This document shows, piece after piece, positions 1 through 7,775 of a stretch of DNA of 21,617 nucleotides. The stretch lies in the IMG/VR virus record IMGVR_UViG_3300032298_000257, positions 1 through 21,617 of that record. One strand, written 5' to 3'. The stretch is from a virus. Made by a program: the position numbers and the translations under genes. Each line of letters starts with the position of its first letter. Position 1 is the first letter of the stretch. Under the pieces are notes generated by a model. The model saw only the letters and a list, made by a program, of their open reading frames with translations, did not search any database and was not told the origin of the DNA.

Positions 1-2
1 CG

Positions 3-164
3 TCTATAGACGATATTATGAATATTACTGGAGATAGAGGTAGAGGCAACGTACACCGTACCATGAAGAAGCTAGTCGCCCTTGGACATTGCAAGATGGT
101 TCCCCGCATGGCAAGAAGCATACGCCCCTCCTATATCAGAGTACATAAGCTGGAAGTCGAATAA
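3..164 (+). CDS. C-terminal part of a winged-helix DNA-binding protein (truncated by window edge)
   Basis: An open frame runs in from the left edge and ends with TAA at 162-164, giving 53 visible residues; the start lies outside the window. The visible part reads SIDDIMNITGDRGRGNVHRT, then a helix rich in Lys/Leu and a wing-like stretch with VPRMARSIRP. This order (recognition helix with GNVHRTMKKL, then a basic wing ending in ARSIRP) resembles the LexA N-terminal DNA-binding fold, where the matching parts are a KSxxHRLV helix and a RxxRARAI wing. No peptidase domain follows, so it is not LexA itself. It directly precedes the terminase large subunit, so it could be a small regulator or could occupy the place of a small terminase, whose DNA-binding domain is also helix-turn-helix. 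Which of these it is cannot be told from the fragment. Confidence 0.6.
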   Translation, partial: SIDDIMNITGDRGRGNVHRTMKKLVALGHCKMVPRMARSIRPSYIRVHKLEVE

Positions 165-1652
165 TTGGATATTGAAAAAATCGTTGGGCAGTTACCAGTA
201 GGGGAGCGGGAAGAGTTCTTCCGGATGGCTGCCGACTACATGGAGTCTCTTAAGAGAGAGAAAGCTCAAGTAGACTTTATGGACTTTGTTCATCAGATGT
301 GGCCCGGATTTGTAGATGGACCACACCATAAGATTATGGCAAAGAAGTTCCAAGAGATTGCCGATGGTAAATGTAAACGTCTTATCATCAATATGCCACC
401 ACGACATACCAAGAGTGAGTTTGCCTCCTATCTGTTGCCCGCTTGGTTTCTTGGAAAGTACCCTGGCAAGAAGATTATTCAGTGTTCTAATACGGCAGAA
501 CTTGCTGTCGGTTTTGGTAGGAAAGTGAGGAACCTAGTTGGTAGCGAAGCATACTCAAAGATATTTCCGAATGTCGCTCTTAGATCTGACTCTAAGGCTG
601 CTGGTCGTTGGGCTACTAATGCCAATGGCGATTATTTTGCTATTGGTGTTGGCGGTACTGTTACAGGTAAAGGAGCTGATCTGCTCATTATTGACGATCC
701 TCACTCGGAGCAAGAGGCGGCGATAGCAGCCACTAACCCTGAAGTCTACGATAAGGTCTATGAATGGTATTCATCAGGTCCTCGTCAACGTCTTCAACCA
801 GGCGGCGCAATTGTGGTGGTTATGACCCGCTGGAGTCTGAGGGACTTAACGGGCAAAATTTTAAAGTCTTCTATTGAGCGGGACGGGGATATGTGGGATG
901 TGATTAACTTCCCTGCAATATTGCCAGATGACAAACCATTATGGCCTGCGTTCTGGCCGTTAACTGAACTCCTTGCCTTAAAGGAAGAACTTCCTGTTTC
1001 CAAGTGGAATGCGCAGTATCAGCAAAGTCCGACTTCTGAAGAAGGCGCCCTTGTAAAGCGTGAATGGTGGAAGCTTTGGGAAGGTGATCGCCCTCCTTCA
1101 TGCCAATTTGTTATTCAATCTTGGGATACTGCCTTTACAAAAAATGAGCGGAGCGACTACTCTGCTTGCACAACTTGGGGAGTTTTTTACAAGGACGAAG
1201 ATGAAAGAGACCCCCATATCATTCTTTTGGATGCCTTTAAAGAACGTATGGAGTTTCCTGAACTGAAGGCGAAAGCCATCAGAATGTATAAAGAATGGGA
1301 ACCCGATGCGTTTATCGTAGAGGCTAAGGCGTCTGGCGCCCCGCTAATTTTTGAATTGAGACGCATGGGTATACCCGTATCAGAGTTTACACCTACTCGT
1401 GGCAATGATAAGATAGCTCGACTGAATTCTGTAACAGATTTATTTGCCTCCGGCAAAGTGTGGGCGCCGGGGACAAGATGGGCTGATGAAGTGATGGAAG
1501 AGATGGCGGCGTTCCCAAACTCGGATCACGATGACTTAGTGGACTCCTCTACTCAAGCATTGATTCGCTTTCGGAAAGGCGGATTTGTTTCCCTACCCTC
1601 AGACGACCAAGACGAACCACAATTTTATAGACGCAAAGCTGCGTATTACTAG
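165..1652 (+). CDS. terL: Terminase large subunit (DNA-packaging ATPase and nuclease)
   Basis: This is the phage packaging motor: it pumps DNA into the prohead through the portal and cuts the concatemer. The ATPase domain (about residues 60-260) carries a Walker A-like loop NMPPRHTKS (76-84), Walker B LLIIDD (173-178) and a coupling motif VVMTRW (218-223). The RNase H-like nuclease domain follows with acidic residues D321 (in SWDTAF), E386 (in IVEAKASG) and D456/D457 (in HDDLVD). At 495 residues it has the usual full length. The start is a TTG placed immediately after the TAA of the preceding gene. The first in-frame ATG (225) would remove a conserved-looking N-terminal helix with the IVGQLPVGEREEFF pattern, so the TTG is preferred, although its ribosome binding site is weak. 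The Walker A departs from the GxxxxGKS consensus, as is usual in this terminase branch. Confidence 0.96.
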   Translation: MDIEKIVGQLPVGEREEFFRMAADYMESLKREKAQVDFMDFVHQMWPGFVDGPHHKIMAKKFQEIADGKCKRLIINMPPRHTKSEFASYLLPAWFLGKYPGKKIIQCSNTAELAVGFGRKVRNLVGSEAYSKIFPNVALRSDSKAAGRWATNANGDYFAIGVGGTVTGKGADLLIIDDPHSEQEAAIAATNPEVYDKVYEWYSSGPRQRLQPGGAIVVVMTRWSLRDLTGKILKSSIERDGDMWDVINFPAILPDDKPLWPAFWPLTELLALKEELPVSKWNAQYQQSPTSEEGALVKREWWKLWEGDRPPSCQFVIQSWDTAFTKNERSDYSACTTWGVFYKDEDERDPHIILLDAFKERMEFPELKAKAIRMYKEWEPDAFIVEAKASGAPLIFELRRMGIPVSEFTPTRGNDKIARLNSVTDLFASGKVWAPGTRWADEVMEEMAAFPNSDHDDLVDSSTQALIRFRKGGFVSLPSDDQDEPQFYRRKAAYY

Positions 1653-1660
1653 GAACCAAT

Positions 1661-4132
1661 ATGGCCATTGATAAAGCACTATACCAAACCCCAGTCGGCA
1701 TCGACGCACTGGCAGAACAAGAACCTGAGATGGAGATCGAGATTGTAGATCCTGAATCAGTAACAATCGGTATAGATGGACTTGAGATTGAAATCGAGCC
1801 AATGGAAGAAGGCGAAGATGACTTTGATGCCAACTTAGCTGAATTCATGAATGAAGGTGAATTGGCTACTATTGCTGGTGATTTGATCGGCGACTATGAC
1901 AATGACATCGCATCTCGTAAAGACTGGATCCAAACCTATGTAGACGGATTAGAACTTCTTGGTCTGAAGATCGAAGAAAGAACTGAACCATGGGAAGGTG
2001 CTTGCGGAGTCTACCATCCGCTCCTATCCGAAGCAGTAGTCAAGTTCCAAGCAGAAACCATGATGTCTACTTTCCCAGCTTCTGGTCCTGTAAAGACTCA
2101 GATCATTGGTAAGGAAACACCAGATAAAAAAGATGCTGCTGAACGTGTAACGGCTGACATGAACTATCAGTTGACAGATGTAATGCAAGAATATCGCCCT
2201 GAACATGAAAGAATGTTATGGAGTTTAGGTATCGCTGGTAATGCATTTAAGAAGGTGTACTTTGATCCTTCCTTAAATCGCCAAGTATCTATGTTTGTTC
2301 CTGCAGAGGACATCGTTGTTCCTTATGGAGCTTCAAACCTTGAGTCGGCAGAGCGTGTAACCCATGTCATGCGTAAGACTGAAAACGATTTACTGCGTTT
2401 ACAGCATTCGGGTTTCTACCGAGATATCGACTTAGGTACACCAGATAATGTATTAGATGAAGTAGAGAAGAAGATTGCAGAAAAGCTTGGCTTTAGAGCA
2501 ACTTCTGATGACCGTTACAAAGTCTTGGAAATGCACGTTAACTTAGATTTATCTGGTTACGAGCATACCGATGACGAAGGTGAACCTACTGGCATTGCTC
2601 TTCCTTATGTAGTAACAATCGAAAAAGGATCAAATACTGTATTAGCGATCCGCAGAAATTGGAACCCAGATGATGAGACTAATAAAAAGCGTCAGCACTT
2701 TGTTCACTACGGGTATATTCCCGGCTTTGGTTTTTATTGTTTTGGCCTTATCCATCTTATCGGCGCTTTTGCTAAATCTGGTACTTCCATTTTGCGCCAG
2801 CTTGTCGATGCAGGATCACTCTCGAATTTGCCAGGTGGCTTTAAGACCCGTGGCTTGCGAGTCAAAGGTGATGACACACCGATAGCTCCAGGTGAGTTCC
2901 GTGATGTAGACGTTCCATCAGGCACGATGAAAGATAACATCATGCCGTTGCCATACAAAGAACCTTCAATGGTTCTGGCTGGCTTGTTAGATAAGATCGT
3001 TGATGAAGGTCGTCGCTTTGCTTCTGCTGCCGATATGAAGGTTGCAGATATGTCAGGGAATACCCCAGTAGGGACAACCCTTGCAATCTTGGAAAGAACT
3101 TTAAAAGTAATGTCTGCGGTACAAGCCCGTATTCATTATTCAATGAAACAAGAGTTCAAGCTATTAAAGAAAATTATCGCTGACTACACTCCTGAAGATT
3201 ATAGCTATGAGCCAAGCGAAGGACGCCGCTCTGCTAAGAAGTCTGACTACGATGATGTAGATGTCATTCCAGTAAGCGATCCAAATGCAGCAACAATGAG
3301 TCAAAAGATTATGCAGTATCAAGCGGCTCTTCAGCTAGCTCAGTCTGCACCTCAGCTTTACAACATGCCATTACTGCATCGTCAGATGCTAGATGTTCTT
3401 GGGTTAAAGGATGCTAATAAATTAGTACCAATGCCAGACGACCAAAAACCAAGAGATCCAATCTCTGAGAATATGGCTGCATTTAAGATGGAACCACTCA
3501 AGGCATTTATTTATCAAGACCATGAAGCCCATATTACTGTTCATATGGCTGCAATGCAAGACCCAAAGATCATGCAATTGATGGGTCAAAACCCTAATGC
3601 TCAGATGATTCTAGGCGCAATGATGTCTCATATCCAAGAACACGTTGGCTATGAATACCGTCGTCAAATGGAAGAGATGATTGGCGTTCCAATCCCTTAC
3701 TCAGAAGAAGACGACTACGAAGTACCAGAAGAAGTCGAATTGCAAATTGCCCGTTTGGCGGCGCCCGCAGCACAAAAACTGTTGCAACAAAGCCAATCAC
3801 AAGTTGCACAGCAACAAGCACAACAGCAAGCTCAAGATCCAATATTACAGATCCAGCAAGCTGAATTGCAAATCAAGCAGCAAGAAGCTGCAACATCTCA
3901 ACAAAAAGTTCAGATTGATGCACAGGCAAAAGCAGAACAAATGCAAATTGAACGGGAGCGTATCGCTTCTCAAGAACGCATTGCTTCTATGCAGAATCAA
4001 ACTAAAGTTGAAAAAGATCGTACTCAACTCTCCATCCAAAGTGAGATTGAACATGCGAAGCTTGCGGTGGACATCGGCAAGCACAGTCAACAGATGTCCA
4101 AGCAGAAGGAGAAACCCACGAAAGGTGATTAA
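1661..4132 (+). CDS. Portal protein, P22-like
   Basis: An 823-residue protein directly after TerL, in the position and size of a P22-type portal, the dodecameric ring at the capsid vertex through which DNA passes. The N-terminus (about 20-60) is very acidic, with EMEIEIVDPESVTIGIDG followed by LEIEIEP. The core contains typical portal segments such as RKDWIQTYVDGLELLGLK, EPWEGACGVYHPLLSEAVVKF and an AGNAFKKVYFDP strand. The last roughly 120 residues are an alanine/glutamine-rich coiled coil (QQSQSQVAQQQAQQQAQ, then charged heptads), which matches the long helical barrel of P22-like portals. The start ATG at 1661 has AGGA at 1651-1654. The stop overlaps the next ATG (TAATG). A 161-residue overlapping frame in the Gln-rich part is a by-product of CAR-rich codons. 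Confidence 0.93.
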   Translation: MAIDKALYQTPVGIDALAEQEPEMEIEIVDPESVTIGIDGLEIEIEPMEEGEDDFDANLAEFMNEGELATIAGDLIGDYDNDIASRKDWIQTYVDGLELLGLKIEERTEPWEGACGVYHPLLSEAVVKFQAETMMSTFPASGPVKTQIIGKETPDKKDAAERVTADMNYQLTDVMQEYRPEHERMLWSLGIAGNAFKKVYFDPSLNRQVSMFVPAEDIVVPYGASNLESAERVTHVMRKTENDLLRLQHSGFYRDIDLGTPDNVLDEVEKKIAEKLGFRATSDDRYKVLEMHVNLDLSGYEHTDDEGEPTGIALPYVVTIEKGSNTVLAIRRNWNPDDETNKKRQHFVHYGYIPGFGFYCFGLIHLIGAFAKSGTSILRQLVDAGSLSNLPGGFKTRGLRVKGDDTPIAPGEFRDVDVPSGTMKDNIMPLPYKEPSMVLAGLLDKIVDEGRRFASAADMKVADMSGNTPVGTTLAILERTLKVMSAVQARIHYSMKQEFKLLKKIIADYTPEDYSYEPSEGRRSAKKSDYDDVDVIPVSDPNAATMSQKIMQYQAALQLAQSAPQLYNMPLLHRQMLDVLGLKDANKLVPMPDDQKPRDPISENMAAFKMEPLKAFIYQDHEAHITVHMAAMQDPKIMQLMGQNPNAQMILGAMMSHIQEHVGYEYRRQMEEMIGVPIPYSEEDDYEVPEEVELQIARLAAPAAQKLLQQSQSQVAQQQAQQQAQDPILQIQQAELQIKQQEAATSQQKVQIDAQAKAEQMQIERERIASQERIASMQNQTKVEKDRTQLSIQSEIEHAKLAVDIGKHSQQMSKQKEKPTKGD

Positions 4133-4320
4133 TGGATCCTTTAGATGTAGTACTCAAAGAAGCTAGAGACCGAATTGAGATGCTCAGTGAGGCATTAAAA
4201 AGAGGTAGCTGCACGAGTTTTGAGGAATATAAGTACACATGCGGTCAGATTCGAGGTCTAGAGTCCGCCTGTGCAATAACCCTAGACCTTCAGAAAAATA
4301 TGGAGAACTCCGATGAGTGA
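4132..4320 (+). CDS. Small helical protein of unknown function downstream of portal
   Basis: A 62-residue protein with a predicted amphipathic helical pattern: DVVLKEARDRIEMLSEAL, then a short turn around GSCTSFEEYKYTCGQIRGLE and a final helix. Small proteins with an EALxxGSCxSFEEYxxxCGxIRGLE pattern sit after the portal gene in many phages, and this one matches from memory; no function is known to me. Its ATG overlaps the portal stop (TAATG at 4130-4134), and its own end overlaps the next start (ATG at 4313), so translation of portal, this protein and the GroES-like protein is probably coupled. Two cysteines (about residues 27 and 37) are too few to claim a metal site. It may assist head assembly, but this is only inferred from position. 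Confidence 0.8.
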   Translation: MDPLDVVLKEARDRIEMLSEALKRGSCTSFEEYKYTCGQIRGLESACAITLDLQKNMENSDE

Positions 4321-4717
4321 CCAATTAGCATTAGATCGAGCAGTAGATTTATCAGCATTACTGGATAAAGCTCCAGAAGAAAAAGCACAACAACTCCCTA
4401 CTCCTTCAGGCTATCGCATCCTTTGCGCTATCCCAGAAGTAGAAAATGAGTATGACAATGGTCTATTAAAAGCAGATGAAACCATTAACTATGAAGAAAA
4501 ACTGGCAACAGTACTATTTGTGGTCGAAATGGGGCCTGATTGCTATAAAGATGAGAAAAGATTCCCCAACGGTGCATGGTGTCAAAAGGGTGATTTCGTA
4601 ATTGTCAGACCAAACGCTGGAACACGCCTGTTAATTCATGGTCGTGAGTTCAGAATGATCAATGATGACGTTGTGGAAGCCGTAGTACAGGATCCACGTG
4701 GCATCACACGTGCTTAA
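4313..4717 (+). CDS. GroES/Cpn10-like co-chaperonin
   Basis: A 134-residue protein with the GroES pattern: TPSGYRILCAIPEVE (the PxxxRVLV-like first strand), a glycine-containing loop around NEYDNGLLKADETINYEEK that matches the mobile loop region, then a VVEMGPDCYKD strand, a GDFVIVRPNAGTRLLIHG barrel segment and a REFRMINDDVVEAVVQDP ending. In GroES these form the beta-barrel subunit of the heptameric lid on GroEL. Phages encode such lids (T4 gp31 is the known case) to fold their capsid protein in the host GroEL chamber, and the location between portal and scaffold/capsid fits that role. The N-terminal 25 residues are extra relative to host GroES. The start ATG overlaps the preceding gene by 8 bases. 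Confidence 0.88.
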   Translation: MSDQLALDRAVDLSALLDKAPEEKAQQLPTPSGYRILCAIPEVENEYDNGLLKADETINYEEKLATVLFVVEMGPDCYKDEKRFPNGAWCQKGDFVIVRPNAGTRLLIHGREFRMINDDVVEAVVQDPRGITRA

Positions 4718-4727
4718 GGAGCTATAA

Positions 4728-5696
4728 ATGGCTGAAAACAAGATGGAATTAGAAGAATTCGAGTTTCCTGATGAAGTTAAAGAGAAATCTGAGACTGAAT
4801 CTGGCGATGAGTTCGAGATTGAGATTGAAAATGATGTACCTCCCCAGGATCGCAACCGTAAGGCTGTCAATCCAGAGGTAGTTGAAGCTCTAGAAGAAGA
4901 AGATCTAGAGAAATTCAACAATGATCAGAATACCGCTTTGAAAGAAGCGAAAAAGGTCTACCATCAAGAGCGTCGTGAGAAGGAAGCTGCCCAAAGGGAA
5001 CAGCAAGAAGCGATTAACCTAGCTAAAAAAGCGTTGGCTGAGAACAAAATGCTTAAAGAACGCCTTCATAACGGTGAAACTGCGTATGTTGATACAGTAA
5101 AACATGCAGCATTGTCAGAATTAGAGTCGGCAAAGCAAGATTTCAAGTCCGCCTATGAGTCTGGTGACGCTGATAAGCTATTAGAAGCCCAAGAACGCAT
5201 GACAAATGCGAAGTTTCGGATGGATAAAGCAGAAAATTATCAACCACAGTTTAAAAAAGCTTCTCAAGAAGAACAATTTGATGTACAAATACCACAACCG
5301 CAAGTAAATGCGCCGGATCGTAAAGCTGTTGCATGGCAAAAGCAGAACGATTGGTTTGGTTCAGATGAAGAAATGACCAGCTTGGCGCTTGGTTTGCACG
5401 AAAAATTAGTACGTAATGGGATCCCGGCTGGATCTGATGACTACTACGAAAGCATTGATAAAACGATGCGAAAACGTTTTCCTGAGAATTTTGAAGGTGA
5501 ACAAGAAGTAGAGACTGATGAACCCGCTAAGGTTAATCGGCCTAAAGCTAGTACGGTCGTCGCTCCGGCAACCAGAAGTACGTCTCCGAAAAAGATTCGT
5601 ATTAGTAAAACCCAAGTCGCATTAGCGAAGAAACTGGGTTTAACCCCAGAGCAGTATGCCCGTGAACTAACTAAATTGGAGGCCCAAAATGGCTGA
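4728..5696 (+). CDS. Putative capsid scaffolding protein
   Basis: A 322-residue, highly charged and mostly helical protein, upstream of the capsid gene where scaffolds lie. The first 45 residues are acidic (LEEFEFPDEV, DEFEIEIENDVPPQDRNRK). Residues about 60-180 read as a long coiled coil rich in Lys, Glu, Ala and Gln (ALKEAKKVYHQERREKEAAQ and following). A linker with Pro/Asp follows, then a WFGSDEEMTSLALGLHEKLV segment and a basic C-terminal helix KIRISKTQVALAKKLGLTPE. An acidic head, coiled-coil middle and basic helix-turn-helix tail is the general design of scaffolds that bind the inside of the shell through the C-terminal helix. No protease domain is seen. The start has AAGGAG at 4716-4721 upstream of ATG 4728. 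The identification rests on composition and gene order. Confidence 0.75.
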   Translation: MAENKMELEEFEFPDEVKEKSETESGDEFEIEIENDVPPQDRNRKAVNPEVVEALEEEDLEKFNNDQNTALKEAKKVYHQERREKEAAQREQQEAINLAKKALAENKMLKERLHNGETAYVDTVKHAALSELESAKQDFKSAYESGDADKLLEAQERMTNAKFRMDKAENYQPQFKKASQEEQFDVQIPQPQVNAPDRKAVAWQKQNDWFGSDEEMTSLALGLHEKLVRNGIPAGSDDYYESIDKTMRKRFPENFEGEQEVETDEPAKVNRPKASTVVAPATRSTSPKKIRISKTQVALAKKLGLTPEQYARELTKLEAQNG

Positions 5697-6141
5697 AGCA
5701 AGAATAAAACGTGATGTAGATACTAGAGCAACTTTTGAACGTCCTCAACAGTGGGCGCAACCTGAGTTACTTCCTGAGCCTGATAAAGAGGCTGGGTATT
5801 CATATCGCTGGGTACGTGTTGCAAACTTGAACACTGCTGATCCACGCAATCTTTCCGCTAAATTACGGGAAGGTTGGGAGCCAGTGCGCATAGAAGAACA
5901 ACCCAAATTTCAACTGTTAGTTGATCCTCAAAGTCGTTTTAAAGACAACATTGAGATCGGCGGCTTGTTGTTGTGTAAGACACCAACTGAGTTCGTGGAG
6001 CAGCGTAACGCTTATTACGCCAAGCAAAGCGCATCACAGACGGATGCAGTAGACAATAACTTGATGCGTCAAAGCGACCCAAGGATGCCACTCTTTAAAG
6101 AGAACAAATCCACGACTAGCTTTGGCAAAGGTAACAATTAA
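5689..6141 (+). CDS. Conserved-looking head-module protein of unknown function
   Basis: A 150-residue soluble protein between scaffold and capsid genes. Its start overlaps the scaffold end by 8 bases and has GGAGG at about 5678. The recognisable core is YSYRWVRVANLNTADPRNLS followed by AKLREGWEPVR, a pattern I remember from many phage structural regions without an assigned function. A FKDNIEIGGLLLCKTPTEFVEQR segment follows, and the C-terminus is polar and probably disordered (TTSFGKGNN). No catalytic motif, signal peptide or membrane segment is visible. Its position suggests a role in head assembly or a minor head protein. It could also act with the scaffold, since the two genes are translationally coupled. 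Confidence 0.8.
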   Translation: MAEARIKRDVDTRATFERPQQWAQPELLPEPDKEAGYSYRWVRVANLNTADPRNLSAKLREGWEPVRIEEQPKFQLLVDPQSRFKDNIEIGGLLLCKTPTEFVEQRNAYYAKQSASQTDAVDNNLMRQSDPRMPLFKENKSTTSFGKGNN

Positions 6142-6166
6142 CTTTTTAACTTATTAGGAGAATTAA

Positions 6167-6793
6167 ATGGCTTATCCAACCATTTCTGCTCCCTATGGTC
6201 TAGAAGCGATTAACCGTGTTGACTTTATGCCCTATGCTGGGGCTACACGTCAACTGCCGATTGCAAGTACTTATAATACTGCGATCTACAACGGCGACAT
6301 CGTTATGGTCAAAGGTGGCAATATCATCAAGTCAACTGTAACTGTTGACTCTACAACTGACAACACAGCAAACCTCACCTATGGTGTGTTTGTAGGTGTT
6401 CAGTACGTTAACTCACAGCAACAGACTGTACAAGCTCAGTATTACCCAGGTAATGCTGCCGCTAGTTCTGCTGTAGCTTATGTTGTTGACGATTCACAAG
6501 CAGCATTTAAAGTTGCTATTACTTTCTCTGGTAACACTACTGTAACTACAGCAAATTCATCTGTTGTTGGTACAAACCTGTCTATCCGTCAAGGTACCGG
6601 CTCTTCTACTACAGGTAATTCCGGTTTATCCGTTATTGCTCCAGTAATTGGTAGTGGCAATGCAGCAGCTCTGCCTGTTCGTGTAGTAGCAGTAGTTCCA
6701 GAAACCGCAACTGGCACAAACGCCTTCACAGAAGTAATTGTGAAGTTGAATAACCCACAAATTCTGTTGGCTGCGGCCCAGAATTATGTCTAA
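6167..6793 (+). CDS. Probable head decoration or minor capsid protein
   Basis: A 208-residue protein rich in Thr, Ser, Val, Ala and Asn with alternating beta-strand patterns, 13 bases before the capsid gene. It begins AYPTISAPYGLEAINRVDF and then GATRQLPIASTYNTAIYNGD, a pattern shared by phage proteins encoded next to the capsid gene (APYGLxPxxx...IxxxYxTxIxxGDxV). These are thought to be decoration or head-fibre-like proteins. A strong ribosome binding site (AGGAG at 6156-6160) suggests high expression, as for a stoichiometric virion component. There is no cysteine. An alternative reading, that this is a second coat protein, cannot be excluded. The specific role is inferred from gene order and composition. 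Confidence 0.8.
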   Translation: MAYPTISAPYGLEAINRVDFMPYAGATRQLPIASTYNTAIYNGDIVMVKGGNIIKSTVTVDSTTDNTANLTYGVFVGVQYVNSQQQTVQAQYYPGNAAASSAVAYVVDDSQAAFKVAITFSGNTTVTTANSSVVGTNLSIRQGTGSSTTGNSGLSVIAPVIGSGNAAALPVRVVAVVPETATGTNAFTEVIVKLNNPQILLAAAQNYV

Positions 6794-6806
6794 AGGAGCT
6801 ACTTAA

Positions 6807-7715
6807 ATGGCTATTTCTCGTGCACAGCTCCTAAAAGAGCTACTCCCAGGACTCAATGCCTTGTTTGGACTTGAGTACGCTCGCTACGGCGAAGAACACA
6901 AAGAGATCTATGAAACAGAGACCTCTGAGCGTTCATTTGAAGAAGAAACAAAACTGTCAGGTTTCTCTGCAGCTCCTGTCAAAAACGAAGGCTCAGCCAT
7001 CGCTTATGACAATGCTCAAGAAGCATGGACAGCTCGCTACAACCACGAAACTATCGCTCTTGGCTTTAGCTTGACTGAAGAAGCAATCGAAGACAACCTC
7101 TACGATTCTTTGTCAGCTCGCTACACTAAGTCTTTAGCTCGTGCTATGGCTTATACCAAGCAAGTTAAAGCTGCTGCTGTATTGAATAACGGCTTCACTA
7201 CCGGTTACAACGGTGGCGATGGCGTTCCACTCTTCAGCGCATCACACCCATTGGTATCTGGCGGTACAAACAGCAACGTTCCATCTACTCCTGCTGACTT
7301 GAATGAGACTTCTTTGGAAGCCGCTGTAATTCAAATCGCTGCTTGGACTGATGAGCGTGGCCTATTGATCGCTGCTAAGCCTAAGAAGTTGGTTGTTCCT
7401 CCTGCATTACAGTTCGTGTCAACTCGTTTGCTCGAAACTGAATTGCGTGTTGGTACAAACGACAACGATATCAACGCTATCAAGAACAACGGTTCTGTCT
7501 CTGAAGGTTACACTGTTAACCACTTCTTGACCGACACCAATGCTTGGTTCCTGACTACTGATGTTCCAAACGGTATGAAGCATTTCGTTCGTACTCCTTT
7601 GAGCAACAGCATGGACGGTGATTTCGATACTGGTAACGTTCGTTACAAGTCTCGTGAGCGTTACAGCTTCGGCTGGTCTGATCCACTCGGAATGTATGGT
7701 TCAGCAGGTGCTTAA
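6807..7715 (+). CDS. Major capsid protein (HK97-fold, Mu gpT-like type)
   Basis: A 302-residue protein in the capsid position, followed at once by a strong terminator. The sequence starts ISRAQLLKELLPGLNALFGLEY, then an YETETSERSFEEETKLSGFS segment corresponding to the N-arm/E-loop region. A GFSLTEEAIEDNLYDSL helix, SARYTKSLARAMAYTKQVKAA and GVPLFSASHPL follow, then a P-domain-like KPKKLVVPPALQFVSTRLLE. This pattern is that of Mu gpT-like major capsid proteins. Codon use differs from neighbours: C-ending codons (AAC, TAC, TTC, ATC) are frequent, as expected for the most highly expressed phage gene. An AAGGAG lies at 6792-6797 ahead of ATG 6807. Confidence 0.92.
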   Translation: MAISRAQLLKELLPGLNALFGLEYARYGEEHKEIYETETSERSFEEETKLSGFSAAPVKNEGSAIAYDNAQEAWTARYNHETIALGFSLTEEAIEDNLYDSLSARYTKSLARAMAYTKQVKAAAVLNNGFTTGYNGGDGVPLFSASHPLVSGGTNSNVPSTPADLNETSLEAAVIQIAAWTDERGLLIAAKPKKLVVPPALQFVSTRLLETELRVGTNDNDINAIKNNGSVSEGYTVNHFLTDTNAWFLTTDVPNGMKHFVRTPLSNSMDGDFDTGNVRYKSRERYSFGWSDPLGMYGSAGA

Positions 7716-7746
7716 TTAAGCCCTATTCAAACGTAAATCAGTTTGG

Positions 7747-7775
7747 ACCCCGCTCACGAGGCGGGGTTTTTCTTT
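7747..7775 (+). terminator. Rho-independent terminator after the capsid gene
   Basis: CCCCGC (7748-7753) and GCGGGG (7761-7766) form a perfect six-pair GC stem, extended by A7747-T7767, with a seven-base loop and a T-rich tail TTTTTCTTTTC on the + strand. It lies 32 bases after the capsid stop and should end the head operon transcript. On the minus strand there is no T run after the hairpin, so it acts in the + direction only. The minus-strand HNH gene stops inside its loop (7754-7756). Confidence 0.9.

Noticed and set aside
1549-1848. Serine-rich minus-strand frame across the TerL/portal junction
   Set aside because: It is the complement of acidic GAN codons, spans two well-supported genes on the other strand and has no start signal.
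3681-4166. Open frame of 161 codons on the + strand overlapping the portal C-terminus
   Set aside because: It arises from the glutamine/lysine-rich codons of the portal coiled coil in another frame, giving an Asn/Lys/Leu-rich low-complexity product. It has no ribosome binding site that fits, and the portal frame is certain.
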